The position numbers were made by a program, and so were the translations under genes. A DNA stretch of 14,910 bases from Candidatus Mediterraneibacter stercorigallinarum (GTDB lineage: Bacteria > Bacillota > Clostridia > Lachnospirales > Lachnospiraceae): assembly GCA_019116185.1 (NCBI GenBank), contig DXCD01000104.1, positions 1-14,910 on the forward strand, written 5' to 3'. The notes under the pieces are model-generated. The model was not told the origin of the DNA. It worked only from the letters and a program-made list of their open reading frames with translations, and ran no database searches. Of this stretch, positions 1 to 6,475 are shown piece after piece; the first letter of the stretch is position 1, and the number at the start of each line of letters is the position of its first letter.

Positions 1-831
1 CTCCTGAATCTTTTTATTGCGGCCAAGAAGGTGGAGGGCTGTTCCGAAAACACCCTGAAGTATTACTCTGCGACATTGCTGAACATGATCAACTCGATTC
101 AAAAAAATGTCTGCGAAATCGAAACAGATGATATTCGTTTTTATTTATACCGCTATCAGGATATGCGTAATTCCAGCAAGGTGACTTTGGACAATATCCG
201 CCGCATTATGTCTTCTTTTTTCATCTGGCTCGAGGACGAAGATTATATTGCCAAAAGCCCTGTCCGCCGCATTCATAAGGTCAAAGCCACGCAGCTCGTC
301 AAGGAGACTCTGACAGATGAAAATCTGGAAAAGCTGAGGGATCAGTGCCGCAATTCCAGGGATCTTGCAATTATAGACCTGCTGATTTCCACCGGGATCC
401 GCGTGGGAGAGCTGGTAAATCTGAACCGGTCTGATATCAATTTCAGCAGCAGGGAATGCATTGTCCTCGGAAAAGGGGATAAAGAGCGCAGGGTCTATTT
501 TGATGCCAAAACAAAAATTCACCTCCAGCAGTACCTGGCAGAGAGAAGCGATACGAACTGCGCGCTTTTTGTCGGGCTTCATTCGCCCTGGAACCGGCTT
601 TCAATCGCAGGAGTTGAACGCTTTCTCGCCAGGCTCGGGGATGCCTCACACGTCCATCATGTTCATCCTCATAAATTCCGGCGGACGATGGCTACCATGG
701 CGATTGAAAAAGGCATGCCCATCGAGCAGGTGCAGAAACTTCTGGGGCACACCCAGATCGATACAACACTGCACTATGCAATAGTAAATGAAAGAAATGT
801 AAAACTTTCTCATCAAAAATATGTCTGTTAA
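1..831 (+). CDS. Tyrosine recombinase/integrase, 5' end outside the window
   Basis: This is a site-specific recombinase of the lambda-integrase/XerC-XerD family, which cuts and rejoins DNA through a tyrosine-DNA intermediate. The frame is open from base 1. The residues before the GTG at 31 fit the start of a SAM-like core-binding domain (about residues 1-85), so the true start lies upstream and the GTG is probably not the start. Counting from codon 31, all catalytic residues are present: R124 in TGIRVGEL, K148 in GKGDKERR, H214 and R217 in HKFR, H240 in LLGH, and nucleophile Y249 in LHYA. The C-terminus is complete, so the enzyme looks intact apart from the window edge. An 85-bp gap separates it from a toxin-antitoxin pair on the same strand, a common pairing on integrative elements. 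Whether it is an element integrase, a solitary phase-variation recombinase or a Xer protein cannot be told here; the short form and accessory neighbour argue against housekeeping XerC/D. Confidence 0.9.
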   Translation, partial: LLNLFIAAKKVEGCSENTLKYYSATLLNMINSIQKNVCEIETDDIRFYLYRYQDMRNSSKVTLDNIRRIMSSFFIWLEDEDYIAKSPVRRIHKVKATQLVKETLTDENLEKLRDQCRNSRDLAIIDLLISTGIRVGELVNLNRSDINFSSRECIVLGKGDKERRVYFDAKTKIHLQQYLAERSDTNCALFVGLHSPWNRLSIAGVERFLARLGDASHVHHVHPHKFRRTMATMAIEKGMPIEQVQKLLGHTQIDTTLHYAIVNERNVKLSHQKYVC

Positions 832-836
832 AAGCC

Positions 837-865
837 TTGACCAAATAGTATAATTCAAATACAAT
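837..865 (+). promoter_or_regulatory. Sigma-A-type promoter of the toxin-antitoxin operon
   Basis: The -35 box TTGACC (837-842) and -10 box TACAAT (860-865) are separated by exactly 17 bp. Each box differs from consensus at one position. It starts six bases after the integrase stop codon and lies about 50 bp before the antitoxin ATG, so the toxin-antitoxin pair is probably transcribed independently of the integrase. Confidence 0.7.
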
Positions 866-871
866 ACTATT
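844..871. promoter_or_regulatory. Inverted-repeat operator over the toxin-antitoxin promoter
   Basis: AATAGTAT (844-851) and ATACTATT (864-871) form a perfect 8-bp inverted repeat with 12 bp between the arms, so the half-site centres are 20 bp (about two helix turns) apart. The repeat covers the promoter spacer and the -10 box. A further AATACT copy lies at 874-879. This is the expected position for autorepression by a Phd/YefM antitoxin dimer, alone or with its toxin; protein binding is inferred. Confidence 0.55.
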
Positions 872-916
872 AGAATACTGCTATCAGATATAAGCCATAT
901 ACCAGGAGGTGTTATT

Positions 917-1183
917 ATGAATATCCGTCCATCCGCAGCAATCCGGCAGAATTACAACGAGATTGCAGAATTGTGCCGAAAAACCGCAGAGCCTGTCTTT
1001 CTTACCAAAAACGGAGAGGGTGATTTGGTCGTAATGGATATTGAGACTTTTAACCGCAGGGAAAAGATGCTGAAGCTTCGCGAAGAGCTTCTGGCAGTTG
1101 AGGAAGACAGGATTGCAGGAAGATGCGGCTGCACTCTGGAAGAACTGGATGACTATCTCGACGAAGTGATTGCAGAGGTATAG
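917..1183 (+). CDS. Phd/YefM-family antitoxin
   Basis: This 88-residue protein resembles type II antitoxins of the Phd/YefM fold. In such proteins the N-terminal half binds operator DNA and the C-terminal tail wraps and blocks the toxin. The N-terminus (NIRPSAAIRQNYNEIAELC) followed by PVFLTKNGEGDLVVMDIETF matches the family pattern of a helix and then a 'pv.iTknG...vlm..e.y' strand-turn-strand. The C-terminal half is rich in Glu/Asp and Leu (residues 50-88), as expected for a toxin-binding tail. A strong ribosome site (AGGAGG, 904-909) precedes the ATG. Only three bases separate its stop from the toxin start, typical of translational coupling in which the antitoxin is made first. The family call comes from sequence pattern and gene order; the exact toxin partner class is less certain. 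Confidence 0.85.
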   Translation: MNIRPSAAIRQNYNEIAELCRKTAEPVFLTKNGEGDLVVMDIETFNRREKMLKLREELLAVEEDRIAGRCGCTLEELDDYLDEVIAEV

Positions 1184-1186
1184 CAT

Positions 1187-1504
1187 ATGGATGAAAACAG
1201 AAAGTATAAAGTTATTGTTTCTGACAGAGCAAAACGGATGTTAGGCGCGCACATACGCTTTATGGCTCAGGTCAATAAGGAGGCAGCGGCGGCGAAAAAG
1301 AAAGAGATTATGACTGCGCTGCGCTCCCTCTGTAAACTGCCACAGCGTTTCCCGTTTTTTGAAGAACTGTATATCACACCAAATAAATACCACAGGATGT
1401 TTATCGAAAAATGGTATCTTGTCCTTTATCAAATCCAGGATGATAAAGTCTATGTAGAATATATTCTTGACTGCCGAAAGGATTACAGCTGGCTTATCCA
1501 TTGA
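1187..1504 (+). CDS. RelE/ParE-superfamily toxin
   Basis: This 105-residue basic protein looks like a RelE/ParE-type toxin. The N-terminus (YKVIVSDRAKRML) matches the first strand and helix of the fold. The middle contains the conserved KYHRMFIEKWYLVLYQI stretch, and the C-terminus ends in YVEYILDCRKDYSWLI, close to the 'iL..RqdY..lL' ending seen in clostridial family members. Such toxins either cleave mRNA on the ribosome (RelE-like) or poison DNA gyrase (ParE-like); the sequence alone does not decide which. The gene follows the Phd/YefM antitoxin by three bases with no separate promoter. It is followed directly by a strong stem-loop, so the two genes form a self-contained cassette. No frameshift or truncation is visible. 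Confidence 0.82.
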   Translation: MDENRKYKVIVSDRAKRMLGAHIRFMAQVNKEAAAAKKKEIMTALRSLCKLPQRFPFFEELYITPNKYHRMFIEKWYLVLYQIQDDKVYVEYILDCRKDYSWLIH

Positions 1505-1509
1505 TAGAA

Positions 1510-1565
1510 TTCCCGAGCCGAAATCGTCACTTCATCACAGGTGGCGATTTTTCATGTCTCGGGAA
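1510..1565 (+). terminator. Intrinsic terminator of the toxin-antitoxin operon
   Basis: A 10-bp stem with one G-T pair (1521-1530 with 1541-1550) has a 10-nt loop, and its 3' arm runs into TTTTT (1548-1552). It is enclosed by a second perfect 8-bp repeat, TTCCCGAG (1510-1517) with CTCGGGAA (1558-1565). The structure begins six bases after the toxin stop codon. Confidence 0.65.
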
Positions 1566-1598
1566 GCAGCGGATGTCTGCACAGAAAGAGTAGTTATT

Positions 1599-1631
1599 AG
1601 TCAGATAAATTCCGATTTATCTGACTGTTTT
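1599..1631 (+). terminator. Second stem-loop, possible back-up terminator
   Basis: A perfect 12-bp stem (1599-1610 with 1615-1626) closes a TCCG tetraloop and is followed by GTTTT on the + strand. It lies between the convergent toxin and pqqD-like genes. The stem is AT-rich and the T-run is short, so its efficiency is uncertain. There is no T-run on the - strand side. Confidence 0.45.
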
Positions 1632-1644
1632 GTCCGTATTTTCC

Positions 1645-1687
1645 GGCAAAAAATACGACTGTATGATGAACTCTATCCATCATACAG
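1645..1687 (-). terminator. Intrinsic terminator of the pqqD-like gene
   Basis: On the - strand, CTGTATGATG (from 1687) pairs with CATCATACAG (to 1659) across a 9-nt loop. Three bases later comes TATTTTTTG. It lies 25 bp after the stop codon of the PqqD-like gene, so that gene ends its transcript here. The A-run side can also pair with bases 1635-1642, giving an alternative hairpin on the + strand. Confidence 0.7.
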
Positions 1688-1711
1688 CCGCACCTGCCAC
1701 ATGCCCGCCTA

Positions 1712-1990
1712 TTATGTTTCCTCCGGTTTATCCAGTATTCCGCCTTCTATCAACGTATCCAGAAATTCCTGTATGTCTTCCCTTGCTGTCTCTTCGTCTA
1801 CATCATATGTCTCCAGAATGCCATTCAGCAGATCATCAAACGTTACTTCCGACTGGAGCATCTTCCATAAATCTGCGCCCACCTCATTCACTGTTATCAA
1901 GCCATTAAATGTCAGTACGGTTTTCCCGGTCGGAATGATCACGTAATCTCCGGCGATCTCCCTCAAAACAAATTCTTTTTGTACTTTCAT
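1712..1990 (-). CDS. PqqD-family protein, stand-alone
   Basis: This 92-residue protein matches the PqqD family, a winged-helix-like fold that binds leader peptides of ribosomally made peptides (the RiPP recognition element). Visible signatures are the N-terminal strands (VLREIAGDYVIIPTG), the central NEVGADLWKML helix, and the C-terminal DVDEETAREDIQEFLDTLIEGGIL helix ending in a short strand. Full-length PqqD is about this size, so it is complete. An AAGGAA-type ribosome site precedes the ATG. No radical SAM enzyme, peptidase, transporter or precursor peptide is seen beside it: the upstream neighbour is a penicillin-binding protein and the downstream side is a terminator. It therefore behaves as an orphan. 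Its partner may be encoded elsewhere, or the fold may have another use. Confidence 0.85.
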   Translation of the reverse strand: MKVQKEFVLREIAGDYVIIPTGKTVLTFNGLITVNEVGADLWKMLQSEVTFDDLLNGILETYDVDEETAREDIQEFLDTLIEGGILDKPEET

Positions 1991-2013
1991 TTCCTTATTC
2001 CTTATACAAACAT

Positions 2014-2019
2014 ATTATA
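2014..2019 (-). promoter_or_regulatory. Possible -10 box for the pqqD-like gene
   Basis: A perfect TATAAT on the - strand lies 24 bp before the pqqD-like ATG. No good -35 box is found at 16-18 bp, so the element is weak or needs an activator. The 117-bp gap to the preceding gene also contains two short AT-rich stem-loops (2054-2073 and 2080-2094) without a clear T-run. Confidence 0.3.
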
Positions 2020-2107
2020 CACAGCCCCTATTTTACACTACTACAGCCCGCTATGCAATATCAAAGCATTGCAAAGAACTGGTAAATATTACCAATTTAA
2101 AGCATTT

Positions 2108-4261
2108 CTAATTCGCCGGCACATATGCAGAGACAATATTCCCCACCTTCTGGGTCACATAATTACTTCCGCCTTTTCCCTTCACATCCTCGATCATTCC
2201 TACTACCGCCACCGGTTTCGCAGCCGCCGCGTCCGCGGTCTCGCAGATGAACCAGCCGCGTTCTATTCCGTCAGTGTCATCCTGGCTGTCCTTGATCTCT
2301 GCCGTTCCTGTCTTGCCCAGCATCGTGATCCCGTCGATCTTTGCGACGGCGCCAGTGCCGGAAGGATTCTCTATAACCTGAATCAGGTCACTTTTCACAG
2401 TCTCTGCTGTTTCCGGGGAGATCACCTGCTGCTTCCATACTTTCGCAGTGTAACCATCCTCCAATGTCAGGACCGGCTGGATCATGTTTCCTCCATTCAC
2501 AAACATGGAATACATGGACAGCATGTGGACCGGATTTACCAGGAGCTGGCCCTGACCGTAACCGGTATCTGCGAGCTGTATATCTGAATCAATATTTCCG
2601 TCGTCGTCGTAGGTTGACTGCTGAAGGCTGAGTTCAAACGGGATCTCTTCGTCGAATCCCATCTTCCCGAAATACTCCTTCATCACATCCGCGCCAATGT
2701 TCAGCGCGGTTCTGGCAAAATAAATGTTGTCAGAGTATACAAGCGCATTTTCCAGATTCACATTCTCTCCGTAATCGGTCAAGGTTGTAACATAATAATC
2801 TCCCCAGCTCTCATCCTTCTGCCAGCTCAGCCCCACATAGCCGAGGTTCGCTGCCGGGTCGAGCTTCCCGCTGTCCACACCAATGGCCGCCGTAATCCCC
2901 TTAAATGTTGACCCCGGGACCCATGTACTCTGGAAACGGCTCTGAAGCGGCATGGTCTCCGGATTATTCAGTTCTTCCCACCGGGCGTCTGTTATTCCCA
3001 GAATGAATTCGTTCGGGTCGTATCCGGGCGTACTCACCAGCGCCAGAATCTCTCCTGTCACCGGATTCATTGCCGCCACGGCGCCGCGTTCATCTTTAAA
3101 CTGTTCATATGCAGTCTGCTGCAGAGAAGCATCAATCGTCACACGGATATCCTCGCCATTCTTCGCCTCTTTGGATGCCAGCGTCTCGAGCACGCTGCCG
3201 CCCTCATCTACTATATTGATCTCCACGCCGTCCTCGGCCCGGAGCTGTTCTTCAAAAGCGGCTTCCAGCCCTGCTTTTCCGATTACACTGTTCGCATGAT
3301 AGCCCTCGCCCTGTTTCTCCTCCAGTTCTTCCGCGGTGATCGCCTGCACGTATCCGGTCAGATGTCCCGCCGCCGCTCCCAGAGGATAGATCCTTGCTTC
3401 TGCGTCATTGATAAGGATTCCCGGTATCTGAAGGAGCTGCTCCTCTTTTGCCGTGTCATCTTTCGCGATCTGCTTCAGGGGAACAAAAGAATCATCCTGC
3501 ACCCAGGACGCGCTGAGCTCCTCGTTGATCCCCTCTGCTGTAAGCCCCAGTATATCCGCGATCTTCTGGATATCCGCCGCGGGATCCTCATTCATTTTCC
3601 CCGGCACCAGCCCGACCTCTGACACAGTCCCCTGATCGGCAATAACCGTCCCGTTTCTGTCATAGATCGATCCCCGCTGAGCCGGCACTGTATTCACTGA
3701 CACGCGGTATCCTTCCAGAAGAGACGGAAAGATCAGAGTCGAATCCCATTCAACACGGTATTCGCCGCTGTCGCTTTTTACAAGGGTCATCTGATTATCA
3801 AATTCCAGGGTTCCCCCTGATGTCTCCATAGAAGTCCCGTATGTGACAGTCTCCGTATCTTCCCTTGTCACATTTTCCTCCTCCGGAATGGTGACCTTTA
3901 TATCCGCCGCTTCGATTCCCTCGTAAATATTCTGATTTCTCTCTATAAAATCTTCCTCTAAGATTTCCTTTTTTGACCCGTCAGACAAAAGCTCATACAT
4001 ACCGGCATAATCACCCTTATCAAGAAGAGCAAAATATTCCTTCACTGTATCAGCCGCAACCGGTCTTCTGCTGAGTACTTCCCATATAATGACACCCGCT
4101 GCGGCGCAGATGACAACAGCCATTACGACCGAACATGCAATAATCACCGGCTTTCTGTTTCTCCGCCTTGCTCTGCGCTTTCTGCCTCCGGGCGCTTTCC
4201 TGATATGAGTTTCTTCCGCTTTTAAATCAGTTTTCCCCTCTTTACTCTTTCCCTCTGCCAT
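2108..4261 (-). CDS. Class B penicillin-binding protein with MecA-like N-terminal domain
   Basis: This 717-residue membrane-anchored D,D-transpeptidase cross-links peptidoglycan outside the membrane. In order: a very basic cytoplasmic tail (residues 1-38, with a run of Arg/Lys); one membrane helix (about 39-60); an NTF2-like MecA-type domain (about 68-180); a PBP dimer domain (about 190-360, including RGSIYDRNG); and the transpeptidase domain (about 390-712). All three active-site motifs are present: S451-TFK454, S510-DN512 and K650-TG652. The ATG at 4261 was chosen because GGGAGG sits five bases before it. An in-frame GTG at 4288 would add nine residues but has no good ribosome site. This architecture occurs in low-affinity enzymes such as PBP2a/PBP3-type proteins and in ordinary clostridial PBPs; beta-lactam resistance cannot be inferred from sequence alone. 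It starts 33 bases after the Rpn-like gene stop. Confidence 0.92.
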   Translation of the reverse strand: MAEGKSKEGKTDLKAEETHIRKAPGGRKRRARRRNRKPVIIACSVVMAVVICAAAGVIIWEVLSRRPVAADTVKEYFALLDKGDYAGMYELLSDGSKKEILEEDFIERNQNIYEGIEAADIKVTIPEEENVTREDTETVTYGTSMETSGGTLEFDNQMTLVKSDSGEYRVEWDSTLIFPSLLEGYRVSVNTVPAQRGSIYDRNGTVIADQGTVSEVGLVPGKMNEDPAADIQKIADILGLTAEGINEELSASWVQDDSFVPLKQIAKDDTAKEEQLLQIPGILINDAEARIYPLGAAAGHLTGYVQAITAEELEEKQGEGYHANSVIGKAGLEAAFEEQLRAEDGVEINIVDEGGSVLETLASKEAKNGEDIRVTIDASLQQTAYEQFKDERGAVAAMNPVTGEILALVSTPGYDPNEFILGITDARWEELNNPETMPLQSRFQSTWVPGSTFKGITAAIGVDSGKLDPAANLGYVGLSWQKDESWGDYYVTTLTDYGENVNLENALVYSDNIYFARTALNIGADVMKEYFGKMGFDEEIPFELSLQQSTYDDDGNIDSDIQLADTGYGQGQLLVNPVHMLSMYSMFVNGGNMIQPVLTLEDGYTAKVWKQQVISPETAETVKSDLIQVIENPSGTGAVAKIDGITMLGKTGTAEIKDSQDDTDGIERGWFICETADAAAAKPVAVVGMIEDVKGKGGSNYVTQKVGNIVSAYVPAN

Positions 4262-4294
4262 AGCGGCCTCCCTTCTGCTGTTTTCCACAGCTGA

Positions 4295-5167
4295 TCAACT
4301 CTTAGATTCTGCACCCGACAGCCATTGGCGCACAACATTGATATTCTCATCCACCGCCTGAGCGATCTTCTCAAGGCTCATTCCCATCTCAGAGAGATTC
4401 CGTGCCGTATCTCTGGCTTTGGCTTCACGCCCGCGCTGTTCTCCTATCTGTTCTCCCCGCCTTTCGATCTTCTCCGCCACTTCACACATCGTCTTTCTTC
4501 CTCCTTCTTCCTCTTTCAGAAATCTCACCCGCTTTGACAACTCTCCCTCGCTGTTATCCTCGGGGTCTGCTGTGCGAAAATATTTCATCAGTTCCGCAAT
4601 CCTTGATCCGTCATCGACTTGCGCATTTACATAAATGATATGCTCTCCATCATCATACGGAATCTCTTTCTCTCCCAAATATTTTCTTACAGGATACACA
4701 GTTTTTCCCTTCTTCCATATGTCCGTCTCGCTGATATAGATAACATACCGTTCGGGCAAGTCTTTGTATTCTCTGCCTTTTTCCAGAAATTCGCAGTCTG
4801 CCATCGCCCCATAGAATCGTATTCTCCTTGGATGATCCACAGTATCTTTTCGCTGAATCTCTATAAGATACAGTGTTCCATCCCCATCCTCTGCAAGCAC
4901 ATCCAGCCGGGCGCTGTGTGACTGAATCTTTGACAGCGTATACTGAGTCCTCACCTCTTTCACAGTCAGGCTCTCAATCCCGGTCAGTATCCGCAGCACA
5001 TGCTGGCACGCCGCCGGATCAGCCAGTGCCACTGAAAGGAACACATCACTCAGCAGGGTAAACTGCCGGATCTCTGCGATCCGCTCTTCCCGGCTGATGA
5101 TACGGTCATATCCTGCATCTCCCCAGCGTGTTTCATTCGGATTTCTTTCTTTTTTCTTCATTCGCAT
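4295..5167 (-). CDS. Rpn-family PD-(D/E)XK nuclease / transposase-like protein
   Basis: This 290-residue protein resembles the Rpn (recombination-promoting nuclease, PD-(D/E)XK transposase-like) family of Firmicutes. The hallmark is the core at residues 87-108: ARLDVLAEDGDGTLYLIEIQ, with D89, E103 and Q105 as the likely metal-site residues. The preceding 'F.lLSDvFLs.aL.d..acqhvLriLtgi' pattern is also typical. The C-terminus carries a charged helix with repeated RGEQ-GEQRGRE, then a helix-turn-helix-like tail ending NVVRQWL. The frame stays open up to a TTG at 5260, but a promoter (5223-5251) lies inside that extension, so ATG 5167 (or 5161) is preferred. No SD motif stands close to either ATG. 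No terminal inverted repeats or target duplication were seen, so it looks like a resident gene rather than an intact transposon. Confidence 0.8.
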   Translation of the reverse strand: MRMKKKERNPNETRWGDAGYDRIISREERIAEIRQFTLLSDVFLSVALADPAACQHVLRILTGIESLTVKEVRTQYTLSKIQSHSARLDVLAEDGDGTLYLIEIQRKDTVDHPRRIRFYGAMADCEFLEKGREYKDLPERYVIYISETDIWKKGKTVYPVRKYLGEKEIPYDDGEHIIYVNAQVDDGSRIAELMKYFRTADPEDNSEGELSKRVRFLKEEEGGRKTMCEVAEKIERRGEQIGEQRGREAKARDTARNLSEMGMSLEKIAQAVDENINVVRQWLSGAESKS

Positions 5168-5222
5168 TCTTATCGGCGCGACGGAATAAACCTGAAAAAA
5201 CAAACTCCCTAAAAGTATCTTT

Positions 5223-5251
5223 ATTATAGCGGACAAAGCGGCAAAAGTAAA
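5223..5251 (-). promoter_or_regulatory. Promoter for the Rpn-like gene
   Basis: On the - strand, TTTACT (5251-5246) and a perfect TATAAT (5228-5223) are separated by 17 bp. The promoter lies just after the terminator that ends the polyamine operon and upstream of ATG 5167. This gives the Rpn-like gene, and perhaps the PBP gene, separate transcription. It also supports the shorter start for the Rpn-like gene. Confidence 0.55.
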
Positions 5252-5256
5252 CTTAC

Positions 5257-5287
5257 ACAAAAGGCGAAGCCCTTACAGCCTCGCCTT
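5257..5287 (-). terminator. Terminator overlapping the end of the polyamine operon
   Basis: On the - strand, AAGGCGA (5287-5281) pairs with TCGCCTT (5267-5261). Two further G-C pairs and flanking wobble pairs extend the stem inward, and it is followed by TTG. The 5' arm contains the last sense codons of the carboxyspermidine decarboxylase gene, so the terminator is built into its 3' end. The T-run is short (about four Ts). Confidence 0.5.
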
Positions 5288-6457
5288 AAAATCCTCATAT
5301 CCAAATGTCTTCACGATCTCGCACGTCCCGTCCTCTCTTTCAAGGACTATATCCGGCAGACGCATCCCATTAAATGTATTTGTCTTCACCATCGTATAGA
5401 TCGCCATATCCTGGAATTCCAGCCGGTCTCCGCATCTCAGCGGCTGTGCAAAGGAGTAATCTCCGATCACATCACCTGCCAGGCATGTCGGACCCGCAAG
5501 CCGGTACACATACGGCCGCGCGCATTCTGCCGCGCCGCTGTCCGCAGGACTGCTGCCGCCGCTCTCCCCCGCCGGATCCCCGGCGTCTTTCAGAGGCGGG
5601 CGGTACGGCATCTCCAGCACGTCCGGCATATGGCACGCGGCAGACGCGTCCAGGACCGCGATCTGCATCCCGTTCTCCACGATCTCCAGCACTTCTGTGA
5701 TAAGCTCGCCGGCATTCAGCGCCACTGCCTCCCCCGGTTCCAGATAGATTTCCACTCCGTAGGTATCTTTCATATGGCGGATACAGCGCTTCAGCAGTTC
5801 CCGGTCATAATCCGGCCTTGTAATGTGATGCCCGCCTCCGAAATTCAGCCATTTCATCTGATATAAATATTTCCCGAACTTCTCTTCCACCGCTGCAAGC
5901 GTCTTCTCCAGATCGTCCGAATTCTGCTCGCACAGCGTGTGAAAATGCAGTCCGTCCAGAGCCGCGATATCTTCTTCCGTCATCTCTTTTTCCAGATTCT
6001 CCAGCGTTGTGCCCAGCCTGGAGAACGGAGCGCACGGATCATATATCTCATGTCCCTCCTGGGTGGAACACTCCGGGTTGACACGCAGTCCCATGCTCCT
6101 TCCAGCCTGTTTCACCTGATCCTTATATTTCTTCACCTGTGCCGGAGAATTAAAAACAATATGATCGCACAGCCTCAGGATCTCCGGCATCTCTTCCTCC
6201 TTATATGCCGGAGAGAAGATATGGTTCTCCATCCCCATCTCCTCATATCCCAGCCTCGCTTCATACAGCCCGCTCGCCGTGGTCCCGTCCAGGTACTGCC
6301 CGATCAGCGGGTACACACGATACATGGAGAATGCCTTCTGCGCCAGCAGGATCCTGCATCCCGTTTCCTCGCAGATCCCTTTAAGTATCTCAAGATTTCT
6401 CCTAAGCCCTTCCTCCCGTACCACAAAGCAGGGAGTCCTCAACTCATCCCGTCTCAT
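5273..6457 (-). CDS. nspC: Carboxynorspermidine/carboxyspermidine decarboxylase
   Basis: This 394-residue PLP enzyme of the alanine racemase-fold (fold III) decarboxylase group removes CO2 from carboxyspermidine (or carboxynorspermidine) to give the free triamine in the cytosol. K41 in LLAQKAFSMY is the expected PLP lysine. HFHTLCE (171-177), NFGGGHHITRP (205-215), EPGEA (240-244) and the catalytic-cysteine motif GPTCLAGD (C325) are all present. ATG 6457 follows GGGTGG at five bases; a GTG at 6466 would add three residues. One oddity is a Gly/Ser/Pro/Asp-rich insert (about residues 289-313) between MPYRPPL and YRLAGPTC, encoded by a very GC-rich stretch. From memory, family members are shorter there, so it looks like an added surface loop. 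It is the last gene of the polyamine operon and directly follows its pathway partner, the dehydrogenase. Confidence 0.9.
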   Translation of the reverse strand: MRRDELRTPCFVVREEGLRRNLEILKGICEETGCRILLAQKAFSMYRVYPLIGQYLDGTTASGLYEARLGYEEMGMENHIFSPAYKEEEMPEILRLCDHIVFNSPAQVKKYKDQVKQAGRSMGLRVNPECSTQEGHEIYDPCAPFSRLGTTLENLEKEMTEEDIAALDGLHFHTLCEQNSDDLEKTLAAVEEKFGKYLYQMKWLNFGGGHHITRPDYDRELLKRCIRHMKDTYGVEIYLEPGEAVALNAGELITEVLEIVENGMQIAVLDASAACHMPDVLEMPYRPPLKDAGDPAGESGGSSPADSGAAECARPYVYRLAGPTCLAGDVIGDYSFAQPLRCGDRLEFQDMAIYTMVKTNTFNGMRLPDIVLEREDGTCEIVKTFGYEDFKARL

Positions 6458-6475
6458 ACAAACCACCCGTCACAC

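Noticed and set aside
461..784. 107-codon frame inside the integrase gene on the same strand
   Set aside because: It is a shifted frame of a gene with all catalytic residues intact; no ribosome site or family resemblance.
1467..1946. 159-codon open frame on the + strand overlapping the toxin end and running antisense to the pqqD-like gene
   Set aside because: It passes through two or three strong hairpins, has no ribosome site, and opposes a recognisable PqqD protein. Its product resembles nothing.
2054..2094. Two short hairpins between the PBP and pqqD-like genes as a PBP terminator
   Set aside because: Stems are only 6 bp, AT-rich and lack a T-run on the - strand, so read-through into pqqD is as likely.
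2952..3622. Several 60-115-codon + strand frames opposite the penicillin-binding protein
   Set aside because: They mirror the codon pattern of the real gene on the other strand; low-complexity Ser/Arg-rich products.
4262..4288. Longer GTG start for the penicillin-binding protein
   Set aside because: No ribosome site; the ATG at 4261 has GGGAGG at ideal spacing.
5168..5260. Extended TTG start for the Rpn-like protein giving a hydrophobic N-terminus
   Set aside because: The extension overlaps a terminator tail and a good promoter, and the added residues are not typical of the family.
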